Program-made: the position numbers and the translations under genes | Shown here: piece after piece, positions 6,317 through 7,789 of the stretch | Position numbering within the stretch: the stretch's first letter is position 1 | How the letters are laid out: the number at the start of each line of letters is the position of its first letter | Source: Bacteroidales bacterium | Lineage (GTDB): Bacteria; Bacteroidota; Bacteroidia; Bacteroidales; UBA7960 | DNA: 7,789 nucleotides | Direction of reading: 5' to 3' | Assembly: GCA_007131125.1 (NCBI GenBank) | Contig: SLRE01000174.1 | Span: forward strand, 1-7,789 | The notes under the pieces: generated by a model | The model's input: the letters and a program-made list of their open reading frames with translations, nothing else | The model's database searches: none | Told to the model about the DNA's origin: nothing

Positions 6317-7699
6317 TTAGGCTTTTACAACAAAAATCTGGGATGTTTCATATTTTACCACCTTCACTTTATCTCCCTTATCGATAAAACCGGTAAGGGC
6401 GGTGGCATCATAAATTTCATCGTCTATTTCCACTTTTCCGCTTGGGCGCAGCATGGTAAAGGCTTCCCCGGTTTTTCCCAGAAGCCCCTTCATGCCTACA
6501 TTGGCAGAAGTATAGCCTGATGCGGTTTCCTGCACCGTACTCAGGGCCAGTTCACCAAACCGGGTGGAAGTAAACAGTTTTTGGCCCAGGTAAAACGAGC
6601 CGGTGAGGGATACAAAGAATGCTATAATTACCACAAGGAATGCCTGAAAAATATCCATCATGGGAACCCCGGTAAAGTCGAATCCTCTGTTGCCCACCAT
6701 GGCCAGGGCCAGGCCAATCAATACGAACAGGGCACCGACAATGCCGGTAACACCAAAGCCGGGAATGGCAAAAAGCTCAACCGCCACCAGCACAACCCCC
6801 AGGATAAAAATGACAATTTCAAAGTAAGTAGCCAGTCCTTCAACGTAAAGAGGGGCAAAATAGAGCAGGGCAGCCGAAAGTGCAACCATTATGGGGAACC
6901 CCACACCGGGGGTTTGCAGCTCAAAGTAAATGCCACCCAGGATCAGCATGATAAGTATGCCGCTGATCAGGGGGTTGATCAAAAATCCTATCACACGGTC
7001 GGTAAAGGTCAATTGTTGTTCAACCATCTCATAATTCCGGATGCCTGCCTGCGCAAGGACTTCTTCCACGTTTTCGGCCATGCCTTCGGAAAACCCCCAT
7101 CGCATTGCTTCGGAGGAGGTAAAGGTAAGTACCTTTCCGGCCTCAATTACACCTTCCACTTCGATGGAGGGGTCTACCATGGCCTGCGCTATCTCCGGGT
7201 CGCGTCCTTTGGCCTCGGCTGTTGAGCGCATCATGGAGCGCATATACGACTGAAACTTGTCGGGTACCACTTCCCCGGTTTGATCCACCACGGTGGCGGC
7301 ACCAATATTTCCTCCCGGTCGCATGTAAATCTGATCGGCAGCAATAGATATAAGGGCACCTGCCGAGGCAGCGTTGTTGTCAACAAATACAATAACCGGT
7401 ATCCTGGATTGCATGATCCTGGTGCGCAGTGAATCGGCCGCATCTACCATACCTCCGTAGGTATTCATATGCAGGAGGATAAAGTCGGCATTCAGGCTGT
7501 CGGCTTCCTGAAAAGCCCTTTTGGCACGATGCACAGCGGGAGGGGCAATATTTTCCTTGATTTCAAATTTATAAACAAGGAAAGTTTTTTCCGGATCAGC
7601 GGCAATAGCTTCGGCCACCCGGTCGCGGCGGTCGGCATGGGCTGCAAACCCTGTTGTTAGGACAATAATGCCCAGCAGAATTAATTTTAAAGTTTTCAT
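6317..7699 (-). CDS. nfeD: NfeD-family ClpP-class membrane serine protease
   Basis: A long-form NfeD protein (460 residues): signal sequence, ClpP-like serine protease domain, membrane segments and a C-terminal NfeD OB-fold domain. Residues 1-22 are a signal sequence (KTLKLILLGIIVL core). The protease domain spans about 38-225. The nucleophile is Ser112 in NNAASAGALI, followed by MRPGGNIGAA, and Lys148 (VVPDKF) fits the catalytic lysine of the Ser-Lys dyad known for archaeal PH1510. Hydrophobic segments lie near 236-258, 267-285, 292-312, 317-335 and 350-372. The soluble NfeD domain is about 390-460 (GLLGKTGEA, then SGKVEIDDEIYDA). I start at the ATG at 7699; a TTG two codons upstream is possible. 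Relatives are often paired with a stomatin/slipin gene as protease partner, but none follows here. It is the first gene of the five-gene operon. No clear TAnnTTTG element is visible in 7700-7789. Confidence 0.93.
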   Translation of the reverse strand: MKTLKLILLGIIVLTTGFAAHADRRDRVAEAIAADPEKTFLVYKFEIKENIAPPAVHRAKRAFQEADSLNADFILLHMNTYGGMVDAADSLRTRIMQSRIPVIVFVDNNAASAGALISIAADQIYMRPGGNIGAATVVDQTGEVVPDKFQSYMRSMMRSTAEAKGRDPEIAQAMVDPSIEVEGVIEAGKVLTFTSSEAMRWGFSEGMAENVEEVLAQAGIRNYEMVEQQLTFTDRVIGFLINPLISGILIMLILGGIYFELQTPGVGFPIMVALSAALLYFAPLYVEGLATYFEIVIFILGVVLVAVELFAIPGFGVTGIVGALFVLIGLALAMVGNRGFDFTGVPMMDIFQAFLVVIIAFFVSLTGSFYLGQKLFTSTRFGELALSTVQETASGYTSANVGMKGLLGKTGEAFTMLRPSGKVEIDDEIYDATALTGFIDKGDKVKVVKYETSQIFVVKA

Positions 7700-7773
7700 C
7701 TTCAAAGAAAAATATATAAAAAAAAACGGGCTTTTAAAAACTTTTGTTTAACGAAATTAACACAAAAAACACA

Positions 7774-7789
7774 ATGAAATCCTTAATAT
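7774..7789 (+). CDS. Possible start of a divergent gene running off the right edge
   Basis: An ATG at 7774 opens a rightward frame (M-K-S-L-I) that stays open to the window end. It is preceded by the A-rich stretch AACACAAAAAACACA, typical of Bacteroidota leaders, and by AACTTTTG at 7739-7746, one mismatch from the -7 consensus, 27 bases upstream. Only five codons are visible, so nothing can be said about the product. Positions 7700-7773 would then be the divergent promoter region shared with the nfeD operon. Confidence 0.25.

Noticed and set aside
5765..6520. Rightward open frame of 251 codons opposite the macro-domain gene and the nfeD 3' end
   Set aside because: It spans two genes recognised by motifs on the other strand, and its translation resembles no known protein.
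7710..7750. AAAACGGGCTTTT followed by AT-rich sequence as a possible terminator for a gene entering from the right
   Set aside because: The GC core has no complementary arm, so no stable stem forms.

Overview
The window looks like chromosomal DNA from a member of the Bacteroidota. The evidence is a RecF with Bacteroidota-like sequence followed directly by a stand-alone DUF721/DciA-type protein, TAnnTTTG-type -7 promoter elements, almost no Shine-Dalgarno sequences in front of the genes, and AT-rich spacers around coding sequence of moderate GC. I see no tRNA, rRNA, CRISPR array, insertion sequence or phage gene. This is housekeeping-type DNA with a few unusual genes.

Layout. Positions 1-247 are an AT-rich non-coding end with one weak terminator-like hairpin. 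A leftward gene (248-1117) encodes an exported protein with an Sm/SH3-like N-terminal module followed by a probable outer-membrane barrel. A divergent intergenic region (1118-1322) carries one Bacteroidota -7 element for each direction. Rightward from it runs a two-gene replication/repair unit: recF (1323-2447) and dciA/DUF721 (2462-2752, GTG start). The dciA 3' end overlaps the 3' end of the opposing operon by 14 bp.

The rest (2739-7699) is one tightly packed leftward operon of five genes with gaps of only 7-21 bp. In transcription order these are an NfeD/ClpP-class membrane protease, a macro-domain (ADP-ribose-type) protein, nicotinate phosphoribosyltransferase, nicotinamidase, and an unrecognised protein built of four ~77-residue S1/OB-like repeats. 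The middle three belong together biochemically. Nicotinamidase plus nicotinate phosphoribosyltransferase convert nicotinamide released by NAD-consuming enzymes back to NaMN, while the macro protein is expected to bind or hydrolyse the ADP-ribose-containing co-product. The protease and the repeat protein have no established link to NAD recycling, and their position in this operon is the main open question.

The most interesting points are the four-repeat protein, the macro domain with Ala in place of the usual catalytic Asp, the NAD-recycling operon itself, and GC-rich hairpins with the same GUU loop early in both pnc genes.
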